Source of the DNA: Flavobacteriales bacterium UBA720
Lineage (GTDB): Bacteria > Bacteroidota > Bacteroidia > Flavobacteriales > Weeksellaceae
DNA: 64,000 nucleotides
Direction: 5' to 3'
NCBI GenBank assembly: GCA_002297505.1
Contig: DBLQ01000012.1
Location: forward strand, 43,130 to 107,129
Part shown: positions 51,260 through 60,646 of the stretch, piece by piece
How the letters are laid out: every line of letters begins with the position of its first letter
Position numbering within the stretch: position 1 is the stretch's first letter
Made by a program: the position numbers and the translations under genes
Notes under the pieces: generated by a model
What the model saw: the letters and a program-made list of their open reading frames with translations, nothing else
Told to the model about the DNA's origin: nothing
Database searches by the model: none

Positions 51260-52531
51260 CTAGAGCACTTCTTCCATAATTTTTTCCTCCGTTGCGATCT
51301 TCTTCGGATTAGCCACTTTGGCAATCGTAAGTCCCTGAACAATAATCGAAAAGACAACGACACAATACGTGATACTGATGATAATCTGGCTGTATTCATT
51401 CACCGGAATCGACAATGCCAGCGCTATGGAAACGCCGCCGCGGATGCCTCCCCAAACCAGAACCTTCACCGTCTGCGGACTGAATCTGTATTTGAAAGCC
51501 ATAAACTTGGTGGGAACAAAAATCGCGACCCAACGTGCCAGCAAAACGATCAGAATGCAAATGCCACCTGCCACCAGATATTCATTTAAGTCTTTGATTA
51601 GCAACAGTTCGAAGCCGATAAACAGGAACAGGACAGCGTTCATGATTTCGTCAATCAGTTCCCAGAATTTGATGAGGTAATCCTGTGTTTCGGATTTCAT
51701 CTGGAAACTTTCACTGAAATTTCCCATAAACAATCCTGCCGCCACCATTGCCAGAGGCGCCGAAATATGCATCTCATGCGCAATCAGATATCCGCCCATA
51801 ACCACTGATAATGTGATGAGTACAGAAATAATATAATCATCCACCATGCGCATCGCTCTGGAAGCTGATAGTCCAAGGAGTACGCCCAATAGCAGTCCGC
51901 CGCCGGCTTCTCTCAGCAAAAGAAGTCCAATGTTCTCTACATTCAGATCGACATCTGTTCCAATGGCCAACTGTAATACGACCGTAAACACCACGACTGC
52001 CATACCATCGTTAAATAGCGATTCGCCGGCAACTTTGGTCTCCAAAGATTTTGAGACATTGGCTTGTTTTAAGATACTGAGCACGGCCACAGGGTCCGTT
52101 GGCGAGATGAGCGCGCCGAAAACAATGCAGTAAATCAGCGGCATCTGGATGCCTGCCAACGGCAAAAGATAATAGACACCAAAGCCAACGGCAAAAGTCG
52201 AGATGATAACGCCAACAGTCGAAAAGATCACGACCGGACCAAACTGTTCCTTTAAATCCTTGATGTTAATGTGAATTCCGCCCGCGAACAGCAGAAAATT
52301 AAGCATGGCGCCCATCAGAACTTCGGTGAAATCAAAGCTGTGAACCAGCTCGGTGAGATGACTGGTGGTCTTTGGGAGGAAATTTTCTCCCGATGCAACC
52401 AGCGTCACCGACACGATGATCGCAATGACCATAATTCCGACGGTACTTGGCAATTTAAGCACACGGTAATTGATATAGGCGAACAATGACGCAAGTACTA
52501 TAAGTACTGAAAATGAGTAATATAACTCCAT
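51260..52531 (-). CDS. CPA1-family Na+(K+)/H+ antiporter (NhaP-like)
   Basis: A 423-residue membrane protein with about twelve helices. FGALISPTDPVAVLSILK and ESLFNDGMAVVVFT carry the conserved Asp residues of the CPA1 ion site (the ND pair). It probably exports Na+ or K+ in exchange for protons. Two bases separate it from the CAT-like gene. The substrate ion is not settled by sequence. Confidence 0.92.
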   Translation of the reverse strand: MELYYSFSVLIVLASLFAYINYRVLKLPSTVGIMVIAIIVSVTLVASGENFLPKTTSHLTELVHSFDFTEVLMGAMLNFLLFAGGIHINIKDLKEQFGPVVIFSTVGVIISTFAVGFGVYYLLPLAGIQMPLIYCIVFGALISPTDPVAVLSILKQANVSKSLETKVAGESLFNDGMAVVVFTVVLQLAIGTDVDLNVENIGLLLLREAGGGLLLGVLLGLSASRAMRMVDDYIISVLITLSVVMGGYLIAHEMHISAPLAMVAAGLFMGNFSESFQMKSETQDYLIKFWELIDEIMNAVLFLFIGFELLLIKDLNEYLVAGGICILIVLLARWVAIFVPTKFMAFKYRFSPQTVKVLVWGGIRGGVSIALALSIPVNEYSQIIISITYCVVVFSIIVQGLTIAKVANPKKIATEEKIMEEVL

Positions 52532-52594
52532 TGATTTAGTTGATAGTTTTTGGTTGATGGTTGTGAGTTTCAGCCATAATTTTGAGTATTAATT

Positions 52595-53806
52595 TTAATT
52601 TTCCTCGTCGTCGAAATATTCAAAGAGAAAATCATTGTAAGGAAACCTGGAAATGTGGATCCTATGAACCTCATCGTAAATCATTTTCTTCATTTCCGGG
52701 AAATTTTCTTTTGTCAAGGCAGAAATGAAGACCGTCGGATGTTTCGACTTCGCCATCCATGTTTTTTTCCATTCTTCCAGAGAAATATTTTTTCTGGATG
52801 ACGGCGTCAGATCGTCTTCATCTTTTTTCTCGTAACTGAAGTCATCGATTTTGTTGAAAACCATAATTATCGGTTTCTGGTGCGCATCAATCTCCTGAAG
52901 AATCTGATTGACCGATGCAATATGATCTTCAAAACTCTCGTGCGAGATATCCACCACATGAATCAGCAGATCCGCCTCACGAACTTCATCCAAAGTCGAT
53001 TTGAAAGATTCTACCAACTGCGTCGGTAATTTTCTGATGAAGCCTACAGTGTCTGTCAGCAGAAATGGAAGATTGCCGATTACCACCTTTCTAACTGTAG
53101 TGTCTAATGTTGCGAACAGCTTATTCTCCGCAAACACTTCTGATTTGGACAGCGCATTCATCAACGTTGATTTTCCTACATTGGTGTAGCCTACTAGAGA
53201 CACACGAACCATTTTGCCACGGTTTTGCCTTTGAGTGGACATTTGTTTATCAATGGTTTTGAGTTTGTCTTTCAGTAGCGTAATCCGGTCGCGGATAATC
53301 CTTCTGTCGGTTTCGATTTCCGTTTCCCCCGGACCACGCATCCCGATTCCCCCTTTTTGACGTTCAAGGTGGGTCCACATTCTCGTTAGGCGTGGAAGAA
53401 GATATTGGTACTGCGCCAGCTCGACCTGAGTTCTGGCGTACGAAGTCTGCGCTCTCTGTGCAAAAATATCGAGAATGAGATTGGTTCTGTCCAGTATTTT
53501 GACTTCCAGCTCACGCTCCAGGTTCTTAAGTTGCGATGGCGATAATTCATCGTCAAAAATTACAGTGCCGATGCCATTTTCTTTGACGTATTCTTTGATT
53601 TCCAGAGCCTTTCCGCTTCCGACAAAGGTTTTGGAATCCGGCTGCGTCAGTTTCTGGGTAAATCTTTTGTCCACCGTAGCGCCTGCTGTAAAAGCCAGAA
53701 ACTCCAGCTCGTCCATATATTCTTTCAGCTTGCTTTCATCCTGATTTTGGGTGACAAGGCCCACCAAAACCGCTCTTTCATACTGATGTTCTTTCTTTTC
53801 TAACAT
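52595..53806 (-). CDS. hflX: GTPase HflX
   Basis: A 403-residue TRAFAC GTPase. The N-terminal HflX domain (about 1-200) has ELSPSQLKNLE and the glycine-rich KGGIGMRGPGETEIETDRR. The G domain has GYTNVGKST (about 208-216), DTVGFIRKLP and NKIDD. HflX splits stalled or hibernating ribosomes, often after heat stress. Full length, with a C-terminal acidic tail FEYFDDEEN. Confidence 0.96.
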   Translation of the reverse strand: MLEKKEHQYERAVLVGLVTQNQDESKLKEYMDELEFLAFTAGATVDKRFTQKLTQPDSKTFVGSGKALEIKEYVKENGIGTVIFDDELSPSQLKNLERELEVKILDRTNLILDIFAQRAQTSYARTQVELAQYQYLLPRLTRMWTHLERQKGGIGMRGPGETEIETDRRIIRDRITLLKDKLKTIDKQMSTQRQNRGKMVRVSLVGYTNVGKSTLMNALSKSEVFAENKLFATLDTTVRKVVIGNLPFLLTDTVGFIRKLPTQLVESFKSTLDEVREADLLIHVVDISHESFEDHIASVNQILQEIDAHQKPIIMVFNKIDDFSYEKKDEDDLTPSSRKNISLEEWKKTWMAKSKHPTVFISALTKENFPEMKKMIYDEVHRIHISRFPYNDFLFEYFDDEEN

Positions 53807-53854
53807 TTAAAATTGATAATTTTCTGATTCTGACAAGATACTATTTTTGAACAA

Positions 53855-53882
53855 AAAAACCAAAGAATATCTTTGGTTTGTA
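53855..53882 (-). terminator. Terminator after the OsmC-family gene
   Basis: Perfect 10 bp stem AAACCAAAGA/TCTTTGGTTT with a 3 nt loop; a T-run follows on the minus strand. Confidence 0.82.
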
Positions 53883-53906
53883 TAACATTAAGATTCATTT
53901 TAAGAA

Positions 53907-54320
53907 TTAACTCACGAGTGTTGCAGTCAGTGTTTTCTCAAAACTGAAAGCCTGACTTACCGGGCAGTTTTCTTTGGCATCCTGAGCGATTTTCTGAAAA
54001 TCATCTTCGGAAATGCCAGGAATTTTAGCCGTCAAAACCAATTCTGATAAGTTAATTTTGCCATCCGTCAAACTGATTTTGCATTCCGTTTCCAACGATT
54101 CCGGCGTGTAACCGGCTTCTGTAAGCAACGCTGAGGTTTTCATTGTGAAACAACCTGCGTGAGCCGCTGCCAACAACTCTTCCGGATTGGTTCCTACGCC
54201 TTCCTCGAATCGGCTTTTGAATGAATACTGCGTATCGTTCAGCGTTGTACTTTGTGTTGTAAGAACACCACTTCCGTCTTTTACTGTTCCTTTCCAAACA
54301 GCTTTTGCACTTCTTTTCAT
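53907..54320 (-). CDS. osmC: OsmC-family peroxiredoxin
   Basis: A 137-residue protein with the two reactive Cys motifs AAHAGCFTMKTSALL and ENCPVSQAF (about residues 57 and 120). OsmC/Ohr proteins reduce organic hydroperoxides with dihydrolipoamide or thioredoxin. The WKGTVKDGSGVLTTQS start fits the OsmC branch more than Ohr. It is monocistronic with its own terminator. Confidence 0.93.
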   Translation of the reverse strand: MKRSAKAVWKGTVKDGSGVLTTQSTTLNDTQYSFKSRFEEGVGTNPEELLAAAHAGCFTMKTSALLTEAGYTPESLETECKISLTDGKINLSELVLTAKIPGISEDDFQKIAQDAKENCPVSQAFSFEKTLTATLVS

Positions 54321-54392
54321 AAGTTAAAATATTTTATTTTGATTAGTATTACTTAAAAAAAAATTCATTATTGATCTCTTACCATTGATATT

Positions 54393-54830
54393 TCAATCCC
54401 AATCCGCCGCTACAAATTTCATGGAAACTGTTCCGTCTGTTAAAGTCAAGAAATGGCCGTCCATCTTATACTGATTCATTTTCGGCAGATCTTTTCCGAA
54501 TAATTCTTCCAGTTTCATCCTGCCATCGCAATACATCATCGTAGAGCCGACTCCCGAAAATGCAGCTTTGCCATCATTAAATTCTGCGGTGAAAAACATT
54601 CCGTTACAACCCATTTTTGCGGTGTAGCGGTTTGGCACATCGGAATTTTTCGTCAGATCCATATTGGCTTCTAACTTTGTAAGTTCTTCTTTTGTGAAAT
54701 CTTTATATTCAACCAACATCCATTTTCGGTGAATATTTTCAGATTTCGGAACGGATAAACTGGGAGTTTTGCAGGAATTCAGCAGAAGCATTAACAATGA
54801 CAAAACACCGATGCACTTTAGAAATTTCAT
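54393..54830 (-). CDS. META-domain lipoprotein
   Basis: A 145-residue lipoprotein: signal peptide KFLKCIGVLSLLMLLLNSC, then a META/HslJ-like domain with KWMLVEYKDF, MGCNGMFFTAEF and SGVGSTMMYCDG. The META domain has a small beta-barrel fold and is often found in envelope proteins of heat-stress or motility context, of unknown action. An in-frame TTG at 54860 would add 10 residues before the signal; ATG 54830 is preferred. Confidence 0.85.
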   Translation of the reverse strand: MKFLKCIGVLSLLMLLLNSCKTPSLSVPKSENIHRKWMLVEYKDFTKEELTKLEANMDLTKNSDVPNRYTAKMGCNGMFFTAEFNDGKAAFSGVGSTMMYCDGRMKLEELFGKDLPKMNQYKMDGHFLTLTDGTVSMKFVAADWD

Positions 54831-54917
54831 TTTTTCAAATTTACTGAATCTCGCAGCCAAATTCGTACCATCAGATTTAAAATAATCATTAAATTAGCCA
54901 GCAAAATAATATTCTCA

Positions 54918-57053
54918 ATGAAAAAAATATTTTTAGCATTGACCCTGATTCTGGGCTATGCACAAATGAGAGCTGACGAAGGGATGTGGCTTCTGATGCT
55001 TATTAAACGTCTAAACGGTGTAGACATGCAGAAAGAAGGTCTGCACCTGTCTCCTGAAGAAATTTATTCCGTGAACAATTCCAGTCTGAAAGATGCCATC
55101 GTAAGCTTTGGCGGTTTCTGTACGGGCGAGATTGTCTCGGATAAAGGTTTGATTTTTACAAATCACCATTGCGGTTATGATGCTGTAGCTTCGGCCTCTA
55201 CTCCGGAAAAAGATTATCTCAAAAACGGTTTCTGGGCTATGAAGCCGAGTGAGGAATTTAACGCGAAAGGTCTTTACGTACGATTCCTGGTGAGAATGGA
55301 CGACGTTTCTCAGAGAATCAATTCCAAACTGAATAATAATATGTCTGCTGCCGACAGAAAGGCTGTAATCGATGCAGAATACAAGGCTATACAGGCCGAA
55401 AACTCTGAGAATGGAAAATACACCGTGGTGGTGAGAGATTTCTTCAACGGCAACGAGTTTTATTATTTTGTATATCAGGATTATAAAGACATCAGATTAG
55501 TTGGCGCGCCGCCTTCATCTTTAGGAAAATTTGGTGGCGATACAGACAACTGGGAATGGCCAAGACACACTGCGGACTTTACGGTTTTCCGTGTGTACGC
55601 AGACGCCAACGGCAATCCGGCGGAATATTCTGAAGCCAACACACCTTTGAAACCCAAACACTTTTTACCGGTTTCTTTGAAAGGTTATAAACCTGGAGAT
55701 TTCACAATGATTTTGGGATACCCAGGGAGAACCAACCGTTATCTGACATCTTACGGAATCGAGCAGATGGTAAATAAAGATTATCCGGCTTGGGTAGAAG
55801 CTTCCAAAGTGGCGATGGATGTCATGAAGAAGTATATGGACAAAGACAAAGCGACTCAGCTAGACTATGCTTCTCAGTACGCCAGCGTTGCCAATTACTG
55901 GAAAAACAGACAGGGAACAATAGATGCCGTAAGGAAAAACGGAACTGTAGCCGAAAAGCAAAAACTGGAGCAGACTTACAACCAGTGGGCTGCACAGTCT
56001 CCGAACGAGCAAACCTATTATAAAGTACTTCCCGAGATTCAGGCTTATTACAGCCAGGTTTCCGGAAGAAATGTGGAGCGCAATTATGCTTCCATTCTTC
56101 AGAGAAATGCACATTACATCGCAACAGCTTACCAGTTAGGCAGCCTTTTCAAAACCTACGCAGATCAGGATGAAGCCGGAAGAGCAGCGATGAAATCCAA
56201 AGTAGTTGATGCTGTAGAAAAAGCCTACGACGGCTTCCACGACAATGTGGAAGGTGAGATGCTCAATTCACTGGCTACACTTTACAAAACAAAAGTCGCG
56301 AAGGAATTTGCTTCTCCAACAATTTTAGCAGCCAACACCAATACACTTTCAACCATGGCTTATGAGTCTGTTTTTGCCAATAAAAAATCAGCAATGGCCT
56401 TCGTAGAAAATCCTGACCGCCTGAAAATTGATGCTGATAAACTGAGACAATTTGCCAATGGCGTGGTAGAAGATCAGAAACTAGGCATCGAGAAATTCAC
56501 GAAAGTGGACGAAAACTTTGCCAAGAACAGCAGACTTTTCTTAGATGGACTGATGAAATCTCAGCCTGAGAAAAAATTCTATCCGGATGCCAACTCTACA
56601 ATGAGACTGACCTACGGAACGATTGAAACGTTGCCGGAAAGAGCCGACAGAAATTACAAAGGCATTAAGGAAAATTATTACACCGATATCAACGGAATGG
56701 TGGCCAAGTACAAAAAAGGCGATGAGGAATTTGATCTTCCGCAGAAAGTTCTGGATCTTGCCAAGAAAAAAGATTACGGCCAGTATGCAGATAAGAAAGG
56801 CGGATTTATGCCAATCAACTTCTTATCAAACAATGACATCACGGGCGGTAACTCCGGCTCGCCGATTATTGATGGCAATGGAAACCTCATCGGTCTCGCG
56901 TTCGACGGAAACAGTGAAGCGCTGAGCGGCGATATCGTTTTCGAACCAAAACTACAGAGAACCATCAATGTAGACGTTCGTTACGTACTTTGGATTATTG
57001 ACAAATATGCCGGCGCCAAACATCTGATCAGCGAGCTGACTCTTGTTAAGTAA
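54918..57053 (+). CDS. S46-family dipeptidyl-peptidase (DPP7-type)
   Basis: A 711-residue secreted serine peptidase, signal peptide about 1-19. The catalytic triad is visible as TNHHCGYD (His84), a DTDNWEWPRHTAD segment with the Asp, and TGGNSGSP with Ser646. Eighteen residues after the Ser is Gly664 in AFDGN; in Porphyromonas gingivalis the same place is Gly in DPP7 and Arg in DPP11, so a hydrophobic P1 preference is expected. It removes N-terminal dipeptides in the periplasm for peptide use. A terminator follows. Confidence 0.94.
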   Translation: MKKIFLALTLILGYAQMRADEGMWLLMLIKRLNGVDMQKEGLHLSPEEIYSVNNSSLKDAIVSFGGFCTGEIVSDKGLIFTNHHCGYDAVASASTPEKDYLKNGFWAMKPSEEFNAKGLYVRFLVRMDDVSQRINSKLNNNMSAADRKAVIDAEYKAIQAENSENGKYTVVVRDFFNGNEFYYFVYQDYKDIRLVGAPPSSLGKFGGDTDNWEWPRHTADFTVFRVYADANGNPAEYSEANTPLKPKHFLPVSLKGYKPGDFTMILGYPGRTNRYLTSYGIEQMVNKDYPAWVEASKVAMDVMKKYMDKDKATQLDYASQYASVANYWKNRQGTIDAVRKNGTVAEKQKLEQTYNQWAAQSPNEQTYYKVLPEIQAYYSQVSGRNVERNYASILQRNAHYIATAYQLGSLFKTYADQDEAGRAAMKSKVVDAVEKAYDGFHDNVEGEMLNSLATLYKTKVAKEFASPTILAANTNTLSTMAYESVFANKKSAMAFVENPDRLKIDADKLRQFANGVVEDQKLGIEKFTKVDENFAKNSRLFLDGLMKSQPEKKFYPDANSTMRLTYGTIETLPERADRNYKGIKENYYTDINGMVAKYKKGDEEFDLPQKVLDLAKKKDYGQYADKKGGFMPINFLSNNDITGGNSGSPIIDGNGNLIGLAFDGNSEALSGDIVFEPKLQRTINVDVRYVLWIIDKYAGAKHLISELTLVK

Positions 57054-57078
57054 AAGCTTACAGCAATAAAACATTTTT

Positions 57079-57105
57079 AGCCACCAATATTTGGTGGCTT
57101 TTTTA
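57079..57105. terminator. Bidirectional terminator
   Basis: Perfect 9 bp stem AGCCACCAA/TTGGTGGCT with loop TAT, T-run on the plus strand, between convergent genes. Confidence 0.85.
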
Positions 57106-57549
57106 GTGCCTCGAAATCGGCATCAGCGCGCTGATTCCAATCCTGTTATAGGAGTTGATGATGACTGCCGTCATTATGATTTCAGCCATCTGCTGTTCTG
57201 TAAAAAGCTGCCTGGCCTTGTCGTACGTTTCTTCCGACAGTCCATCGTTGTTGATCAATGTGATCTCTTCCGTCATTTCCAGGATAACTTGCTCCTCAGC
57301 AGAATATAACTCCAACGCTTCTCTCCACGCATTGAGAAGATAGATTCTCTGTGGTGTTTCGCCTAATTTTACAGCATCTCTGGTATGCAAATCAAGGCAA
57401 TGTGCACACCCGTTAATTTGCGAAGCCCTGATTTTGATAAGCTCTTGCCAGGTCTTGCTAATCGAAATATTCTGAAGATAAGTGACCATGCCGGCCATTG
57501 CTTTGTAAGCAGCGGCATCCGTTTTTGCTAAATTAAATCTTGTACTCAT
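57103..57549 (-). CDS. Carboxymuconolactone decarboxylase/AhpD-like protein
   Basis: A 148-residue helical protein with the CxxC of the AhpD-like group: GCAHCLDLHTRDA (about residues 48-60). Such proteins act as small peroxidases or disulfide reductases in oxidative-stress defence. It ends inside the shared terminator. It may have a promoter near 57571, where GATCTTTG differs from TAnnTTTG at one base. Confidence 0.88.
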   Translation of the reverse strand: MSTRFNLAKTDAAAYKAMAGMVTYLQNISISKTWQELIKIRASQINGCAHCLDLHTRDAVKLGETPQRIYLLNAWREALELYSAEEQVILEMTEEITLINNDGLSEETYDKARQLFTEQQMAEIIMTAVIINSYNRIGISALMPISRH

Positions 57550-57700
57550 AAAAATGGTTTTAAATATGAGACAAAGATCGGATTAACAAAAACCTAAAAA
57601 CTTAAACTGGTTTAAGATCGCAGTTTGGTGGCCTTTTTGTTGCAGCATCCACTCCGGATCGCTTCAGAATTTTTTTTGTAAATTAGAGAAATCGTTTTTT

Positions 57701-58771
57701 ATGCAGTTGAAAGCTTTATTACATTGGTCTTTTATATTTCCCGTTTTAGCATTAGTATATTATCTGTTGGGTGTTGCAGATGACACTCCGCTGCTCGCTG
57801 TTTTGGGTGGCGCATTGTTGATTTCGGCGGTCCTTGCAGCCGTCCACCATGCAGAAGTAGTGGCGCACAAGGTGGGCGAACCGTTCGGAACAATTATTCT
57901 GGCCATTGCCATTACTGTTTTGGAGGTAGGACTTATTGTTTCACTGATGATGGCCGGCGGCAAGGAAACCACCACGCTGGCCAGAGACACCGTTTTTGCT
58001 GCCGTAATGCTGATCCTGAACGGCATTCTCGGCGTCTGCCTTCTGGTGGGCGGCATCAAGTTCAAAGAACAGTTTTTTGCAAGGACATCAGGAAACATGG
58101 CCCTGATCAGCCTTGTTGCCATCGTTGTCATGACCCTGATACTTCCCAACTATACCACGAGCGAATTATCAGCTACCTTCAGTAAGGCTCAGCTCATATT
58201 TTTTTCCATCGCTTCTCTGGTCATCTACAGTACATTTCTGATGGTTCAGACGGTGCGACACCGGAACTATTTTCTGCCCGACGGTGACGAAGAAACACAT
58301 GCCGTACCGCCTTCCAATTTCGAGAGTTGCATGAGTCTGATTTTCCTGATCCTTTGTCTGGGTGTTGTGGTCTTTCTCGCGAAATCGTTATCGCCACAGA
58401 TTGAAAGCATGGTCCACAGTCTGGGCGCGCCGCAGGCCTTGGTAGGCGTTATCATTGCCGCTGTAGTGCTGATGCCGGAAGGTTTAGCAGCTCTGAAGGC
58501 GGCCAGAAGAAACCAATTTCAGACCAGCCTGAATCTGGCTCTGGGATCTGCCATAGCAAGTATCGGGCTCACAATTCCTTGCGTGGCCGTGGTTTCCATT
58601 ATCTACGAAATGCCATTATTATTGGGATTAGACCTCAAATCCATGGTTTTGCTGGCGCTGTCACTTTACACGGTCATGTTATCATTGAACCGCGGAAAAA
58701 CCAACATTCTCTACGGCGTTGTACTTCTGGTGAATCTCTTTGCTTACATTTTTACGGTGATCGTTCCATAA
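57701..58771 (+). CDS. Ca2+/H+ antiporter (ChaA-like)
   Basis: A 356-residue membrane protein of the CaCA superfamily, about eleven helices. The two alpha-repeats are KVGEPFGTIILAIAITVLEVGLI and PEGLAALKAARRNQFQTSLNLALGSA, with the acidic Glu residues that bind Ca2+. It probably extrudes calcium (or Na+/K+) from the cytoplasm. Start ATG 57701; the 5' region is T-rich and I see no exact -7 box. Confidence 0.9.
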   Translation: MQLKALLHWSFIFPVLALVYYLLGVADDTPLLAVLGGALLISAVLAAVHHAEVVAHKVGEPFGTIILAIAITVLEVGLIVSLMMAGGKETTTLARDTVFAAVMLILNGILGVCLLVGGIKFKEQFFARTSGNMALISLVAIVVMTLILPNYTTSELSATFSKAQLIFFSIASLVIYSTFLMVQTVRHRNYFLPDGDEETHAVPPSNFESCMSLIFLILCLGVVVFLAKSLSPQIESMVHSLGAPQALVGVIIAAVVLMPEGLAALKAARRNQFQTSLNLALGSAIASIGLTIPCVAVVSIIYEMPLLLGLDLKSMVLLALSLYTVMLSLNRGKTNILYGVVLLVNLFAYIFTVIVP

Positions 58772-58827
58772 AATTTCTATTTTTGAGGAATGAAATTTTC
58801 TGGTCTGGAAAAAATTTTAGCATAAGC

Positions 58828-58870
58828 ACTGTCAGTCTGAGACGAAGTTTATCCTGAGCCTGTCGAAGGA
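58828..58870. repeat. Dispersed repeat, full-length copy
   Basis: ACTGTCAGTCTGAGACGAAG, then TTTATCCTGAGCCTGTCGAA then GGA. It joins the TGTCAGTCTGAG part seen at 39654 and the TTTATCCTGAGC part seen at 28770, so it shows the whole element. It lies between the antiporter and the acetyltransferase gene. Confidence 0.75.
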
Positions 58871-58926
58871 AAGACCAATAAATACTCAAAAATCTTCAGA
58901 TTTTTTCCAATAAAAAATTAGCTAAT

Positions 58927-59430
58927 ATGAAAACCTTCGAAACGGAACGATTAAAAATGAAACTCGCCGACCTGGAAGACGCCGATTTCTTCCTGGAATT
59001 GTATAACTTGCCGTCATTTATCCAATTTATTGGAGATAGAAATCTCCGCACGAAGCAAGATGCAGAACAATATATCAAGGAAAAATTTCTGCCTCATATC
59101 GAAAAATTAGGCTACGGAAATTACGTGGTTATTCACAAAGAACTCAACAAAAAAATTGGTGCGGTGGGCGTTTTCGTTCGTGACGGCATCGATGTTCCGG
59201 ATATTGGATTTTCTTTCTTTCCTGATTTTGAAGGAAAAGGTTTTGCGTACGAATCGGCCTCGAAACTGAAAGCATTGGTCGCCGAGAATTTTGGCCTGAC
59301 AAAAATCTCCGCAATGACTTCTGACGACAATATTTCTTCTCAAAAATTGATTGAAAGACTCGGCCTTAAATTCCAAAAATATGTGATTTTTCCTGACGAC
59401 AACGAGGAATTGAGGTATTATGAAAATTAA
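58927..59430 (+). CDS. GNAT-family N-acetyltransferase
   Basis: A 167-residue acetyltransferase of the RimJ/RimL-like branch: FETERLKMKLADLEDADFF start and FSFFPDFEGKGFAYESASKL, the acetyl-CoA loop region. The substrate is unknown. It overlaps the next gene by 11 bp, so both are translated together. Confidence 0.9.
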   Translation: MKTFETERLKMKLADLEDADFFLELYNLPSFIQFIGDRNLRTKQDAEQYIKEKFLPHIEKLGYGNYVVIHKELNKKIGAVGVFVRDGIDVPDIGFSFFPDFEGKGFAYESASKLKALVAENFGLTKISAMTSDDNISSQKLIERLGLKFQKYVIFPDDNEELRYYEN

Positions 59431-59893
59431 TTTACCGCATCGCATCGAAATTATCGAAGCTAAAAAATTAATTGGTTTCAGCATCACCACTTCCTTCCAA
59501 GATGACAGAACGCCGATACTCTGGAGACGGTTTATGATGAGAAGAAATGAAATCAACAACAGAATTTCCAACCACTTATTCTCACTTCAAATTTATCCGA
59601 AGCATTTTACACCGGATCAATCCTTCAAAAAATACGCTTTGGCAGAAGTGTCAGACTTTGATAATGTTCCCAAAGATTTTGAAACCTTCCAATTAGCAAG
59701 TGGAAAATATTTGGTTTTTAACTATCAGGGAAAAGCAGAAAACGGACCTGAAATTTTCCGGTACATCTTTCAAAATTTCATTCCGGAGAATCAGTTTGAA
59801 GTTGACAACAGACCACATTTTGAGATTTTCGGCGACGATTATAATCCGAACAGCGATTCTGCGGAGGAAGAGATATGGATTCCCATGAAATAG
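59420..59893 (+). CDS. GyrI-like/effector-binding domain protein
   Basis: A 157-residue protein resembling the GyrI-like small-molecule-binding domain: KINLPHRIEIIEAKKLIGFS, then FQTLASGKYLVFNYQGK-like strand (FQLASGKYLVFNYQGK) and PHFEIFGDDYNPNSDSAEEE near the end. In other proteins this fold binds effectors of AraC-type regulators or antibiotics. Translationally coupled to the GNAT gene, so the two may act on the same small molecule. Confidence 0.8.
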   Translation: MKINLPHRIEIIEAKKLIGFSITTSFQDDRTPILWRRFMMRRNEINNRISNHLFSLQIYPKHFTPDQSFKKYALAEVSDFDNVPKDFETFQLASGKYLVFNYQGKAENGPEIFRYIFQNFIPENQFEVDNRPHFEIFGDDYNPNSDSAEEEIWIPMK

Positions 59894-60163
59894 GATTTGG
59901 GACCTTCACAGAACATATCCGAAGCTTATTTACACCATTCGGTTGACGTTCCGGAATCATCCGCTGCGGTTCTTCACCTATTCACCGAGGTTTTGAAGCG
60001 CTCCCGACACGTTAGGCAACGTATAATTTGGGGTTCGGAACGTGTCGGAACACATCGGGAACGTCTTGCGACCAGTCAATAACCACGACAGACCTGTTCA
60101 AAACCCCGCGCGACCATTAAAGAACGTCAAGCGATAGGTAAAGGACGTATTTTTAGATGTTTT
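59894..60163. repeat. Gene-free stretch with degenerate GGAACGT repeats
   Basis: About 270 bp without a supportable gene. It holds recurring GAACGT/ACGTTCC-like words and a 10 bp perfect inverted repeat, CCGACACGTT at 60004-60013 and AACGTGTCGG at 60039-60048, with a 25 nt loop. It is less A/T-rich than the flanking spacers. Meaning unknown. Confidence 0.55.
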
Positions 60164-60610
60164 TTACATCAAAATCTGCGCTGCGTGGTCTTTGGTTTTT
60201 ACTTTGTCAATCACCTGAGTACAGATGCCATTCTCATCGAAAACAAAAGTCGTTCTCACGATGCCCATAAATTCCCTTCCCATAAATTTCTTCAACTGCC
60301 AGACTCCGAATTTTTCAATGATATCGTGATCTTCATCGGCAATGACATCAAACGGTAATTCATACTTATCGGCAAAGCTTTTCTGACGTTTCACAGAATC
60401 TGCACTCACGCCAATCAATTGGAATCCTTTCTCCTTCAAAACCGAATAATTGTCTCTCAGATTACAAGCTTCTGCCGTACAGCCCGGCGTGCTGGCTTTC
60501 GGATAAAAGAAAACAACGAGTTTTTTGCCTTTCAGCTGTTCCGAATTAATTTCCTTTCCTTCCTGATTTGTTCCGATAAATTCGGGTAAAGCGTCGCCAA
60601 CGTTCAGCAT
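60164..60610 (-). CDS. bcp: Thioredoxin-dependent thiol peroxidase (Bcp/PrxQ)
   Basis: A 148-residue peroxiredoxin: peroxidatic Cys44 and resolving Cys49 in TPGCTAEACNLRD, the atypical two-Cys PrxQ pattern, then GVSADSVKRQKSFADKY. It reduces peroxides using thioredoxin. The open frame reaches 60661, but ATG 60610 starts at the family N-terminus MLNVGDALPEF and follows its -7 box by 20 nt. Confidence 0.94.
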   Translation of the reverse strand: MLNVGDALPEFIGTNQEGKEINSEQLKGKKLVVFFYPKASTPGCTAEACNLRDNYSVLKEKGFQLIGVSADSVKRQKSFADKYELPFDVIADEDHDIIEKFGVWQLKKFMGREFMGIVRTTFVFDENGICTQVIDKVKTKDHAAQILM

Positions 60611-60616
60611 AATTTC

Positions 60617-60638
60617 TATTTTTGTGGAGACAAATTTA
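60617..60638. promoter_or_regulatory. Divergent overlapping promoters for bcp and nth
   Basis: Plus strand: TATTTTTG at 60617-60624, 22 nt before the nth ATG at 60647. Minus strand: TAAATTTG at 60631-60638, 20 nt before the bcp ATG at 60610. Only 36 bp separate the genes, so each promoter lies in the other gene's leader. Confidence 0.6.
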
Positions 60639-60646
60639 GCATCAAA

